Positions 1 through 8,788 of a stretch of 64,000 nucleotides of DNA are shown piece by piece (position 1 is the first letter of the stretch; every line of letters begins with the position of its first letter). Below the pieces are notes generated by a model. That model had not been told where the DNA came from. It searched no databases and was given only the letters and a program-made list of their open reading frames with translations. The translations under genes and the position numbers were made by a program. The stretch comes from Robiginitomaculum sp. (GTDB lineage: Bacteria; Pseudomonadota; Alphaproteobacteria; Caulobacterales; Maricaulaceae): positions 1 to 64,000 of the forward strand of contig JAJFFN010000025.1 of NCBI GenBank assembly GCA_021776635.1, read 5' to 3'.

Positions 1-170
1 CGAAGCTTATAAGTTTTGATTATGGCAGCATATCCAGCTAGCACGGCTTGTTCGGGAAGCCTTTTTTCTTGAAAAGTAATGACTCTATCTGAAAATGGAT
101 GATTTTTTGTAGTGCTCATGAAATATAATGACAATCTTTGGCTTTTAGTGATTTGATGTAAGTATACCTG

Positions 171-333
171 AAAAACAATGATAATCCACAAAAAATGATG
201 ATATTTAGGAAAATTTTTGAAAAATGATGATATATTAAATAAAACTAACTTATGGACAACTTTATGGATAGTGGCGGATATGTTTTTGTGTATTTGTTTA
301 TTCACCGACCAGCCTAGTAAAAAATGATGAGAA
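171..333. repeat. AT-rich direct repeats (AAAAATGATGA-type)
   Basis: The 14-mer AAAAATGATGATAT occurs identically at 191-204 and 220-233, 29 bases apart; its first 11 bases recur at 320-330, and an imperfect copy (AAAAACAATGATAAT) lies at 171-185. The rest of 1-405 is AT-rich and shows no coding potential. The repeats may be iterons or binding sites for the nearby HTH or ParB-like proteins; this is inference from position only. Confidence 0.4.
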
Positions 334-405
334 GAGAGATAACTGATATGGTGTCTTTTCAAGGCGGGCTAAAATCTTAGTATGGAATATGGTACTTGAG
401 CAAAA

Positions 406-1002
406 TTACAGGCTACGAATTGTGTAAAGCCCCGTTTTGTTTGCACCATTATATTTCACTATACCGAAATCACAGAGCTGATGAATATCCCGCTTCCCCG
501 TCCGTTCTGAAACTATCCAAAAATCAGCAATATCTTTAGCCTTGATTTTTTTGTTAATTTGCAACTCTCCCAAGAACCATAGCTGTCTGATATTAAGCTG
601 TCTGGCCAAATTGACTGGAATTAAAATATTCAAATGGACAAATTTGTCCCTATACCCACTAGGTTGATATAGGGAATTCAGCACGTCAAAATTTTCAGTT
701 TCACCATGATGAACTTGATCACTTATACTACAAAGATCGGTTCTACTGATAAGCCTTAGCAGTTCTGTTAAAATTGATGGGTATACGGATGCTAGGATCA
801 TTAAATGATTACTTTTAGGCGCATGTAACCCCTGGTACCATTTGGGAATAGTGAATATATTTATACCCGTATTGGCGGATATTCGTTTAACTGCAGATGT
901 GTCATTTTTATGTTCGCTACGCAGGACTCGAGAGACGACTTTTGCAATTAATTGATCTGTAATATCATCAAGTAATTCTTGGTTCTTTTTTCCAAATGAC
1001 AT
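406..1002 (-). CDS. Phage-type helix-turn-helix regulator, divergent from recombinase
   Basis: About 198 aa. After an N-terminal helical stretch there is an HTH-like segment (ISANTGINIFTIPKWYQGLH) followed by APKSNHLMILASVYP, a pattern seen in short phage and plasmid regulators of alphaproteobacteria. The C-terminal ~70 residues (from IRQLWFLGEL) look like a winged helix. I chose the ATG at 1002 (MSFGKKNQ); a longer reading from a TTG at 1086 adds about 28 residues of doubtful quality and would leave only 5 bases before the divergent recombinase. It probably regulates the recombinase/ParB operon starting at 1092. The target is unknown. Confidence 0.6.
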   Translation of the reverse strand: MSFGKKNQELLDDITDQLIAKVVSRVLRSEHKNDTSAVKRISANTGINIFTIPKWYQGLHAPKSNHLMILASVYPSILTELLRLISRTDLCSISDQVHHGETENFDVLNSLYQPSGYRDKFVHLNILIPVNLARQLNIRQLWFLGELQINKKIKAKDIADFWIVSERTGKRDIHQLCDFGIVKYNGANKTGLYTIRSL

Positions 1003-1091
1003 GTGATTGGCTCTTCTGTTAAATCTATCAAAGGCCGCTCCAGTAGTTTTTAACTTGAGAGAGGAAATTAGCAGGATAATGGACAAATTTT

Positions 1092-2660
1092 GTGGAAAGA
1101 AAAATGCAAGCTGGAACGAAACAAACTGAAGAAAATTCAGCCTTGCAAGCTGCTATTTATGTTAGGATGTCTACCGACCACCAAAAATACTCCACACTTA
1201 ATCAGGAAGATGTTATTCGCAAATATGCCACTGATCACAATATTGAAATTGTGGCCCGATATGCTGATAATGGGAAAAGCGGGTTGAATATAGATGGGCG
1301 TGAGGCCATCAAAAACCTGATTAATGATGTTCAAAACGGCCAAGTAGAGTTCAATGTTATCCTCGTTTTAGATATTACACGTTGGGGAAGATTTCAGGAT
1401 GCGGATGAAAGTGCATACTATGAATATATCTGCAAAAATGCGGGTGTCGAAGTACAATATGTCGGCGAGCAGTTCAAAAATGATGGAAGCCCAAGCTCTA
1501 CAATCATCAAAAGTGTCAAACGTGCAATGGCTGGAGAGTATAGCCGCGAACTCTCCAAAAAAGTGTTTGCTGGTCAATGTCGACTAATAGCGTTGGGTTA
1601 CCGTCAAGGTGGACCCGCAGGATTTGGTCTTAGACGTATGTTGATTGACGAGCAAGGCCGCCAAAAGGGCGAACTGAAGTTTGGTGAACATAAAAGCTTG
1701 CAAACTGATCGTGTTATTTTAGTTCCCGGCCCATCCAATGAGGTTGAAACCGTTCGATGGATGTATCGAGCATTCATTGATGAAGGCATGAACGAAACGG
1801 AAATAGCCAATGATTTGAATTGCCGCAATATTATGACTGACCTTGAAAGGCCTTGGACGCGTGGGACAGTACATCAAATTCTGAGTAATGAAAAATATAT
1901 TGGAAACAATGTATTTAATCGCACATCCCATAAGTTAAAAAAGAAACGCGTCTTAAATGATCACGACATGTGGGTTCGTGCAGAAGGAGTATTCAAAGCT
2001 ATCGTTTCCACACATGATTTTTATATCATTCAAGGCATAATCAAAGAACGCTGCAAGCGGTACTCCGATGAAGAGATGTTGGAGAGGCTTAAAGTTCTCC
2101 ACCAAAACACAGGACACCTGTCGGGCATTATTATTGACGAGCAATCAGATATGCCATCCAGTGGCGCATATCAAAATCGTTTTGGGAGCTTGATCCGCGC
2201 CTACCATTTGATCGGCTTCACTCCAATGCGAGACTATCGCTATATAGAAATAAATAGATATCTTCGCAAATTACACCAAAATATCTTAGCTGATACAATT
2301 GAGAAAATTGAAAATTTGGGAACTGTAGTCACTGTTTGCGATAAGACTGGGATGGTAGAGGTTAATGCTGAACTTAAAGTATCCATTGTAATATGTAGAT
2401 GTTTCGAAACAGCGTCTGGCGCATTGCGCTGGAAAGTCAGACTAGATACGGGGTTTAAACCCGACATTACGATAGCCGTACGGATGGATGATCGTAATAA
2501 AGACCCTTTGGACTACTACTTACTGCCATCCTCACATTTCAATACTTCAAAAATTAGATTATCGAAATCCAACCCTGTCGAATTTGATACATTTCGGCAA
2601 GGCACACTAGATCAGTTTTTTAGTTTTACAGAAAGAGTTCAAATAAGGGATGCAGCATGA
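1092..2660 (+). CDS. Large serine recombinase
   Basis: 522 aa. The N-terminal resolvase fold contains the catalytic serine in the motif AAIYVRMSTDHQ (about residues 20-31), followed by the LDITRWGRF and EYSRELSKKV segments typical of large serine recombinases, then a Recombinase domain (RGTVHQILSNEKYIGNNVFNR). The enzyme would integrate, excise or invert DNA by a covalent serine-DNA intermediate. The start is GTG at 1092; an ATG at 1104 is an alternative. Its stop overlaps the next start (ATGA at 2657-2660), so it is translationally coupled to two ParB-like genes. I see no clear zinc-ribbon CxxC motif, unlike the second recombinase of this island. Confidence 0.9.
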   Translation: MERKMQAGTKQTEENSALQAAIYVRMSTDHQKYSTLNQEDVIRKYATDHNIEIVARYADNGKSGLNIDGREAIKNLINDVQNGQVEFNVILVLDITRWGRFQDADESAYYEYICKNAGVEVQYVGEQFKNDGSPSSTIIKSVKRAMAGEYSRELSKKVFAGQCRLIALGYRQGGPAGFGLRRMLIDEQGRQKGELKFGEHKSLQTDRVILVPGPSNEVETVRWMYRAFIDEGMNETEIANDLNCRNIMTDLERPWTRGTVHQILSNEKYIGNNVFNRTSHKLKKKRVLNDHDMWVRAEGVFKAIVSTHDFYIIQGIIKERCKRYSDEEMLERLKVLHQNTGHLSGIIIDEQSDMPSSGAYQNRFGSLIRAYHLIGFTPMRDYRYIEINRYLRKLHQNILADTIEKIENLGTVVTVCDKTGMVEVNAELKVSIVICRCFETASGALRWKVRLDTGFKPDITIAVRMDDRNKDPLDYYLLPSSHFNTSKIRLSKSNPVEFDTFRQGTLDQFFSFTERVQIRDAA

Positions 2661-3547
2661 TTGATAATCAAAAGATTCAACAGATCAAAATTTCAAGCAT
2701 CAACATTCTTAATCCACGGGCACGTAGTAAGAAAATATTTGGCGATATGGTTGAAAACATCCGACTGGTTGGTCTCAAACGTCCCATTACCGTATCCTCA
2801 AAAAAACCAACGACAAAGCAGTACAAATATGATTTGGTTTGTGGACAGGGTAGAATAGAGGCATTCCAAGAGCTGGGACAAGTCCATATACCTGCCATAA
2901 TTATTGAGGAACCCGAAGAAACTGTTTTACTCAAAAGTTTGGTGGAAAATTTAGCACGACGGTTGCACCAACCCCTAGATCACTTAGCCGCAATTAAAAT
3001 TCTCATGGATAAAAAGTACGACTCGAGTGACATTTCTCAGAAAACAGGTTTGGCCGAATCTTATGTCTGTATGATTGGCGTACTGATACGAGAGGGTGAG
3101 GATAGATTGCTCACAGCAGTTGAACTGGGCCAGATACCCATCACAGTTGCCATTCAAATAGTTACATCACCAGAGGAAGAGCAAAAAGCTCTCCAAGAAG
3201 CCTATGAGAAAAACGGAATGAGAGGTGATAAGCTCAAACAGGTACAGGAGATATTAGAGGCGAGACGGTTGCGCGGAAAAAGCACCAAAAGCTCACATTG
3301 TCATGATCGTAAAACGAGGTCAAAACGCCGTCTTACCGGGGAAGACATTCTAAAAATTTATCAAAAAGAAGTAGAACGAAAACAAACTTTGAGTCGTCAG
3401 GCTGAAAAAATCAGTCGCCAAATACATTTTATAACTCAAGCATTGCGCGAGTTATTCAGTGAAGACCATTTTGTTACACTACTTCGCGCCGAAAGCTTAA
3501 CCACTATGCCAAAACATCTGCAAACATTATTGGAAAAGTCAGAATAA
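2657..3547 (+). CDS. ParB/RepB-like partition-family protein (first of two)
   Basis: 296 aa. The N-terminal ParB/Spo0J domain is recognisable: VCGQGRIEAFQELG corresponds to the CTP-binding GERR-type box (here G-Q-G-R), followed by SLVENLARR, equivalent to the LVEN(I/L)QR segment of ParB. An HTH follows (SSDISQKTGLAESYVCM), and the C-terminus is basic and helical (RRLRGK, KTRSKRR). It overlaps the recombinase by four bases and the next gene by one. No ParA-type ATPase accompanies it, so classical plasmid partition is unlikely; it may be an accessory DNA-binding protein for recombination or element maintenance (inference). Confidence 0.8.
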   Translation: MIDNQKIQQIKISSINILNPRARSKKIFGDMVENIRLVGLKRPITVSSKKPTTKQYKYDLVCGQGRIEAFQELGQVHIPAIIIEEPEETVLLKSLVENLARRLHQPLDHLAAIKILMDKKYDSSDISQKTGLAESYVCMIGVLIREGEDRLLTAVELGQIPITVAIQIVTSPEEEQKALQEAYEKNGMRGDKLKQVQEILEARRLRGKSTKSSHCHDRKTRSKRRLTGEDILKIYQKEVERKQTLSRQAEKISRQIHFITQALRELFSEDHFVTLLRAESLTTMPKHLQTLLEKSE

Positions 3548-4422
3548 TGTCTACTGAACCAATCAACATTTATCTCGCGTTCGACGACGAACTGATTGAG
3601 CTTGATACAAGTAACATTATACCAGTGAAAATTGTCAGCCAGGCAATCAAAAATAGCTCCAAGTTCAAGCAGATTAAGTCTTCTATTAATGCACTAGGCG
3701 TGATTGAGCCATTGGTAGTGAAACGAGAGAGTAAAAAATCCAAGTCATATATTTTACTCGACGGCCATTTGAGACTAGAGGCGTTGAACCAACTCAATTT
3801 ATCAAAAACACAGTGCCTGTTGTCTTCAGATGATGAAACATACACATATAACAAATACATAAACCGCATTGCACCCGTCCAAGAGCATCGCATGATACTC
3901 AAGGCCATTGCACGTGGTGTTTCAGAAGAAAAAATTGCAGGAGCATTAAATATTGATGCTCGGAGTATTGCTTTGAAGCGCGATCTATTACGAGGTGTAT
4001 GTCCCGAAGTTGCTGAAATGCTGAAAGATAAGATTATTGGGTATGCTGTATTTCAGGAATTGCGGAAAATGAAAGCAATTCGTCAAATAGAATCAGTGAA
4101 GCTAATGGAGAGCGCAAATAATTACACAGTTAATTACGCTAAGATGTTACTTGCAGCGACACCAAAAGATCAATTGATCAAAGTCGATAAAACCAAAAAA
4201 GTTCATGGATTAAGTCCTGATCAGGTAGCTCGAATGGAAGCTGAAATGCAACAACTCCAGAAGGAGTTCCGAATAGTTGAAGAACAATATGGTGAAGATG
4301 TCCTGCATCATACCTTGGTAAAAAGTTACCTCCGAACCATACTGAAAAATTCTAAGGTAAACAAATATTTAGAACGTAAACACGCTGATATACTTGACGT
4401 TTTCAACCAAATTATAGTATGA
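3547..4422 (+). CDS. ParB/RepB C-terminal-domain-like protein (second of two)
   Basis: 291 aa. It has a ParB-like N-terminal core (INALGVIEPLVVKRE, then LLDGHLRLEALNQL resembling the G-x-R-R box) and an HTH-bearing middle region (VSEEKIAGALNIDARSIA) followed by helices matching the plasmid partitioning protein RepB C-terminal type (RGVCPEVAEMLKDKII). It starts one base inside the previous stop (TAATG), so recombinase, ParB-1 and ParB-2 form one coupled operon. It is clearly a diverged relative, not a duplicate, of its neighbour. The role is unknown. Confidence 0.75.
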   Translation: MSTEPINIYLAFDDELIELDTSNIIPVKIVSQAIKNSSKFKQIKSSINALGVIEPLVVKRESKKSKSYILLDGHLRLEALNQLNLSKTQCLLSSDDETYTYNKYINRIAPVQEHRMILKAIARGVSEEKIAGALNIDARSIALKRDLLRGVCPEVAEMLKDKIIGYAVFQELRKMKAIRQIESVKLMESANNYTVNYAKMLLAATPKDQLIKVDKTKKVHGLSPDQVARMEAEMQQLQKEFRIVEEQYGEDVLHHTLVKSYLRTILKNSKVNKYLERKHADILDVFNQIIV

Positions 4423-4429
4423 AATTGGA

Positions 4430-4513
4430 GTGGCCGTGAACCTAGAAAATGCCCTCTACAGTGTCAAGAAAGCCATTAATATCCTAAGTCATTGGAATAA
4501 CTACTCTGATTAG
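4430..4513 (+). CDS. Very small ORF after the ParB pair, possibly a gene remnant
   Basis: A 27-codon frame with a GTG start at 4430 (or GTG 4436 preceded by GGAG), ending TAG at 4511-4513. It follows the second ParB stop by only a few bases. Composition (LENALYSVKKAINILSHWN) looks protein-like and amphipathic, so it may be a real small protein or the 5' stub of a truncated gene of the same operon. I cannot recognise it. Confidence 0.25.
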   Translation: MAVNLENALYSVKKAINILSHWNNYSD

Positions 4514-4614
4514 AACACAACGGATCATAACGGCTCAAAAAAAGCAATAAAAACAATAGTCGCGTCATAGGTTCCGTATGAAAAGCGTGTGAGTCGGAGA
4601 CGAACAACAATTCG

Positions 4615-4755
4615 ATGCTCATTAAGTTATTGTTTTTATTAAGTAAACTGGTGGACACTGAAGCAAAATTCCCAAAGCAATTTTGGGAAGAATTACAGGA
4701 ATGGGATTACCGAATCAGCCAACTACAAGCCGCACCTCCAAAACTTGAACCATAG
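4615..4755 (+). CDS. Small ORF, 46 codons, unrecognised
   Basis: An ATG at 4615 opens a 46-codon frame with a hydrophobic start (IKLLLFLLSKL) and a charged, Trp-containing end (QFWEELQEWDYRISQLQ). It may be the 3' remnant of the gene whose 5' stub lies at 4430, or a small membrane peptide. Between 4756 and 4970 I see no gene or clear signal. Confidence 0.2.
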   Translation: MLIKLLFLLSKLVDTEAKFPKQFWEELQEWDYRISQLQAAPPKLEP

Positions 4756-4970
4756 ACGAAAACACACTTTTGATTGATTGACTAGATACATTTCAACTAT
4801 TTATTGTCCCCTACCATAAAAACACCATTTTTTAGAAGTTGTCCAAGAGCCAGCGGCTTGCAGCTAGACATGTTTGACAGGTCACATAAGCACAGATACA
4901 TCTATAGAATTAAGACACTACATCAAAACATTTACTGCATTATTCCTGCTAAGCCCCGAGACTTTTATAA

Positions 4971-5483
4971 ATGACTGTACAAAAATATAAACAAAGTGAA
5001 GTCAATCCTCGCTACCTTTACCTTGTCCTCGCCGATATTGTTGATAATGACGAAGTGAATGGAGTAGATGTTGCGCTAGCGCGAAAACGGCACGCTGCAT
5101 ATTTCAAGACTAAAAATGGTCAGCCAATGGATTGTTATGTGCTGAGTTATCATTTTATGACCCAAGAATTTAGCGATGTGAGTAAGGAAGAAGCCGAAAC
5201 CTATCTGCTAGAAGACTATATGGAGGGGGCAGAAAGTATACCTGACAATATCACATCACCTCAAAAACAGGCTTCGCTATTGCGCGATGCTTACCCGAAG
5301 CAGGAAGATTTGACTTTGGGCGCAAGCTTGATGGCACGCTTGCATTGCTATGGTGGTTACAGAAGCTATTTTAATTATTATCACGGTTTAGGCATCTTCG
5401 CTTATTGGCGCGATGTGTTCACATTGCTTGGCATTCTCCATCCACCTTGGATATGGACAGATGACCCAGACGATGATTTGTAG
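4971..5483 (+). CDS. Hypothetical protein, 170 aa
   Basis: A complete acidic soluble-looking protein with no signal peptide or membrane segment. The C-terminal half is aromatic-rich (GGYRSYFNYYHGL, FAYWRDVF, PPWIWTDDPDDDL). I do not recognise the family. It converges with the minus-strand gene ending at 5509. The ATG at 4971 is the only good start; no strong ribosome site is visible. Within the island it may be cargo. Confidence 0.6.
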   Translation: MTVQKYKQSEVNPRYLYLVLADIVDNDEVNGVDVALARKRHAAYFKTKNGQPMDCYVLSYHFMTQEFSDVSKEEAETYLLEDYMEGAESIPDNITSPQKQASLLRDAYPKQEDLTLGASLMARLHCYGGYRSYFNYYHGLGIFAYWRDVFTLLGILHPPWIWTDDPDDDL

Positions 5484-5508
5484 ACATACAAATGACTAGG
5501 GCAAAGGT

Positions 5509-5802
5509 TTAAAACAATTCATCTTGGCGCATATTCTCGATGTATTTCAACCATTTCTTGCTTTTGGCTTCTTCATCCAGCCAATCGGCAACAAATTGAA
5601 CCACATCACCTCCATATGCTTCAATTGTACCAATTGCATGGAAATGCGACCTATAGCCTGTTTCTGTCATCGGCAATTGAGCGCGTGGCGGGTTAGTTGT
5701 TTCAATTTCCAAATGAGCAACAATGTTTCCCATATCTCTAGGCTTGTATCGTATCTCCACCTCAATGTTCTGCCATGTCAGTCTATATATTTGAACATCC
5801 AT
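5509..5802 (-). CDS. Conserved hypothetical protein of plasmid/island type
   Basis: 97 aa from the ATG at 5802. The core, with GNIVAHLEIETTNPPRAQLP followed by TETGYRSHF, matches a small uncharacterised family I know from alphaproteobacterial plasmids and islands, where the TETGYRSHFH segment is strongly conserved. No catalytic function is assigned to that family to my knowledge. A longer reading from a TTG at 5910 adds a poor-looking N-terminus and is not preferred. About 200 bases upstream (5803-6007) hold no gene I can support. Confidence 0.65.
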   Translation of the reverse strand: MDVQIYRLTWQNIEVEIRYKPRDMGNIVAHLEIETTNPPRAQLPMTETGYRSHFHAIGTIEAYGGDVVQFVADWLDEEAKSKKWLKYIENMRQDELF

Positions 5803-6007
5803 CTTAAAAACTTCCAATAAAACAAGGGTTGCATATGCAACCTTGCCCTTTGGCGAAAACGGGGTGTGCAAACGGAGGTAAAAATCGATAAGGTTGGTGC
5901 AGGCGCACAAGCAAAGCGCGGAGCCACGGCCTTGTCTATTTTTATCGAAGTGCGCTGAGGGGCTGGTCCCTAAGGAATATAATTTTTATTTTTCAAACCA
6001 CCATTTT

Positions 6008-7840
6008 TTATTTACAAGCTTCAGAATGACCTAGATCACAGGCTTTTATCAAAAACCCTTTATGTGTATTGCCATTCGAGTTGGGTAGATAGCCTTTGAT
6101 TATCAGTTGTGCTGCATTCCAACAACCTTTGCCCAAGTTGAGATTGCAAGATTTTTCGTAATATTTGAAGGCCTGTTTATAGTCAGTGGTTATTCCAGCA
6201 CCTTGTTCGTAGAACACCCCAATACGATTACAAGAATACCAAACACCAGCATCACAAGTTAATTTAAATGCATTTATAGATTTTGTGGTTTCTTTCTTTG
6301 TTAGATAATACGACCCAAGAAGGAAGCATGCTTGCATTTTGTTTTTTTCACAATACTTGGAGAGAGTTTTCAATTTTTTCGGGTTTGTTGCACGCTGTGT
6401 TTGGCGAATTTCTTTACCTTCTTTACTCATGTCTATTTTACCCATACTCATCCACTCGATAATGTAACTCTCTATATCCTTGTTATTTTCCCAAAGGGCG
6501 TACTGAATTGCTTCTCCATTAGCGTTCCACATGATGCCAATACCTTCGCGTAGACCGTGCGCCGTAAGGCCACCTTCATAACGCGTGTTATTACAATACT
6601 CAATCACACCAAATTTTTGGTTTCCTTCCCTATCATCATTCCCCTCAGTCCCTAAAAACATATGCCATGCTTTTACGGAGGATTTTCCATCACAATGGAC
6701 TTTTAATTGACCGTAACCTTGTCGGCTACCGCCTTCAAATTCGCCGGCATAGGTATCATAATGATTTTTATTATCGTCATTTGTTGCAAATATTAAAACT
6801 CCTTGCCCGTTGCAGCCTTTGTTTTGTACGAAACGGCAATAGTTCTCGTTGCCAACAGAACTACTAATCCCTGCTATTGTAACACCATATCCATCTGCAG
6901 ACAGCCCGTTTTTAGTTCTTTTAACCTCCCCTCTGTAGTAGTTTCCATTGCCAGCCTTAAAATGAGCAAGACCTCCTGACATTTCTTCACGCGGAATGGC
7001 CTCTGCTACTGAAGCAGCTTCTTCAGCAAGCACTTTTACACGTTTTGCCTGTTTTACAGTTCGCTCTACAATATCTTTGGTGTTTCTGGCATTGTTAATT
7101 GCCTTTACTATAATACCGGGAAGATTATTCGTTGAATATGGCTCCTTATTTATAACGGGTTTGAACTTAGTTTCTGAGTTTTTAGGTTTTTGGTTGTGCA
7201 GAACATCCATGAATGTATCAGGATAAAGGTTCCGTATCGCATCCAAACGTCTAACAATTGCGGTTAAACTGTCGAGTTTGACTTCGACAACATATCCGAC
7301 CGGTATGCCACCAAAGACAACGACAGAACCACTCATACCCCTTTGAAAACGCTGCAACTCCTGCTCGGATATTTTAATTTCGATTTCATCAGCAGATGTT
7401 CTTTTCAAATCAACATCAATCACACTACCATTACCGGACGAATCTACTACCCACATTTCGCGTTCGCCCCCACTTAACAAGGCTTGGTTGATTTCTGCAT
7501 TGGTTGGCAAATGTGGGCAGTCAGATTTGTTGACATGATTTTGGCGGATGATTGCAACATCATACTTTTCACTGTCAACTCTGTCGACAATGGCTTTGTC
7601 GGTTCCTGTTTTTAGAGGTTTTATGATGGGGGTTCCCGTACCTTCAACAACATGGGCAGCTGTGATTGTGATGCAGCCATTAACAGTGAAGAAACGTGCT
7701 CCGTTGCCAATTGCGCCAGTAAGCGGGTTTTCCACAAAGACGGGATCGAAACGCGCATTCTGTGCCCATGCATCACTCAAAGCGTTTGAAAAGCAAGTGA
7801 ATAGAAAAGTCAGAGAAAACACCAATCGCCAGCTTAACAT
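6008..7840 (-). CDS. Exported trypsin-like / MORN-like / Sel1-like multidomain protein
   Basis: 610 aa with an N-terminal signal peptide (about residues 1-26, ending AWA). Residues ~40-215 are a trypsin-fold protease: His63 in TAAHVVEG, Asp94 in YDVAIIR, Ser170 in RGMSGS (classical GDSGG replaced by GMSGS). A linker helix follows (~250-285). Residues ~295-450 carry MORN-like units (YYRGEV, TYAGEFEGGSRQGYGQL, RYEGGLTAHGLREGIG). Residues ~495-610 are Sel1-like repeats with paired cysteines like the Hcp family. It is the last gene of a three-gene operon (gap of 3 bases). It probably acts in the periplasm or outside the cell on an unknown substrate. The combination of all three modules is unusual. 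Confidence 0.75.
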   Translation of the reverse strand: MLSWRLVFSLTFLFTCFSNALSDAWAQNARFDPVFVENPLTGAIGNGARFFTVNGCITITAAHVVEGTGTPIIKPLKTGTDKAIVDRVDSEKYDVAIIRQNHVNKSDCPHLPTNAEINQALLSGGEREMWVVDSSGNGSVIDVDLKRTSADEIEIKISEQELQRFQRGMSGSVVVFGGIPVGYVVEVKLDSLTAIVRRLDAIRNLYPDTFMDVLHNQKPKNSETKFKPVINKEPYSTNNLPGIIVKAINNARNTKDIVERTVKQAKRVKVLAEEAASVAEAIPREEMSGGLAHFKAGNGNYYRGEVKRTKNGLSADGYGVTIAGISSSVGNENYCRFVQNKGCNGQGVLIFATNDDNKNHYDTYAGEFEGGSRQGYGQLKVHCDGKSSVKAWHMFLGTEGNDDREGNQKFGVIEYCNNTRYEGGLTAHGLREGIGIMWNANGEAIQYALWENNKDIESYIIEWMSMGKIDMSKEGKEIRQTQRATNPKKLKTLSKYCEKNKMQACFLLGSYYLTKKETTKSINAFKLTCDAGVWYSCNRIGVFYEQGAGITTDYKQAFKYYEKSCNLNLGKGCWNAAQLIIKGYLPNSNGNTHKGFLIKACDLGHSEACK

Positions 7841-7843
7841 GCT

Positions 7844-8788
7844 TTACTCCTTAATTGACCTAATTGCACTTTCTATACGCTTGTAATTTAAATTCAGCAG
7901 AAAGAAATTAAAAAAGTTCATTATGAGTGTAAAGATAATCAAAATAAATGCCCATTCACCTTGTGCCTCAAGCCTAGACCAAAAGGACGGTACCCGGCTT
8001 ATGGGGTAGCTCCAGTCACCGCCCACCTGCCGGACATTTGCAACATGAGCGTTCGAATGTACCACCACCTGATAGAGCTTCTTGTCTGGATTAAATCTTG
8101 CAAAGGTAGTTGCTCTTATATCTGCACCATTCGAATTCGCAGAAGAAAAATAAACCTGATCTCCAGGATACAGGTTGGTGTTTTCAACAACGCGTCCACT
8201 TTTAAATGGAAAACTTGAAGATGAGGCTGTGATAATGCCGTTGATTAGAACTTTTTTTTCTGCAACTCCAGAAGGCGGTAACTGGCCTAAAGTAACCATT
8301 CCCTCTTGAACAATGCGCATTTCGAAAGTTTGGCCAGGGAAGTAAAAACTATTCACGCCGCTGATTTCAATATTTTTTTCTGCACAATTCAGTGTTCCGT
8401 AACTCTTATTGGCATCTGTAGAATAAATTATGATTATGGGTCTATTTTGTTCGTCTATTGTAAAGGTAAATCGCAGTTCAACGGGTAGTATTTCAGCAAA
8501 TTGCACTGAAATTGGCACAGATGGACCGCAATTAAACTTTGTAGGATTAGTGATATTTAATTGTAAAAGATCTTTAGAAAGAACATTGCCTTTGTTGAGA
8601 TCAATGGACCAAACTTCCGTTTCAACATTGGCGGAAAGTCTCGCGGCAGGGGTTATTGTCATCAGGAGTAGACTTAATATTACTACCACAAAACCGGAAA
8701 CTGCTACTATTCGCACACATTTCATGGAACGAATATTTACCAAACGTTTTTTGAGCCCCTTGAAGGTCTTAGACAGTTTTTTTCTCAT
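7844..8788 (-). CDS. Two-TM envelope protein of the protease operon
   Basis: 314 aa from the ATG at 8788, which overlaps the upstream stop by ATGA. An N-terminal basic stretch and a membrane helix (VAVSGFVVVILSLLLMTI) lead into a ~220-residue extracytoplasmic beta-rich domain, closed by a second helix (WAFILIIFTLIMNFFNFFLL) and a short basic tail. Only two cysteines are seen in the exported part. I do not recognise a family. Its position between an exported protein and an exported protease suggests a membrane anchor or sensor in one system. Confidence 0.65.
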   Translation of the reverse strand: MRKKLSKTFKGLKKRLVNIRSMKCVRIVAVSGFVVVILSLLLMTITPAARLSANVETEVWSIDLNKGNVLSKDLLQLNITNPTKFNCGPSVPISVQFAEILPVELRFTFTIDEQNRPIIIIYSTDANKSYGTLNCAEKNIEISGVNSFYFPGQTFEMRIVQEGMVTLGQLPPSGVAEKKVLINGIITASSSSFPFKSGRVVENTNLYPGDQVYFSSANSNGADIRATTFARFNPDKKLYQVVVHSNAHVANVRQVGGDWSYPISRVPSFWSRLEAQGEWAFILIIFTLIMNFFNFFLLNLNYKRIESAIRSIKE

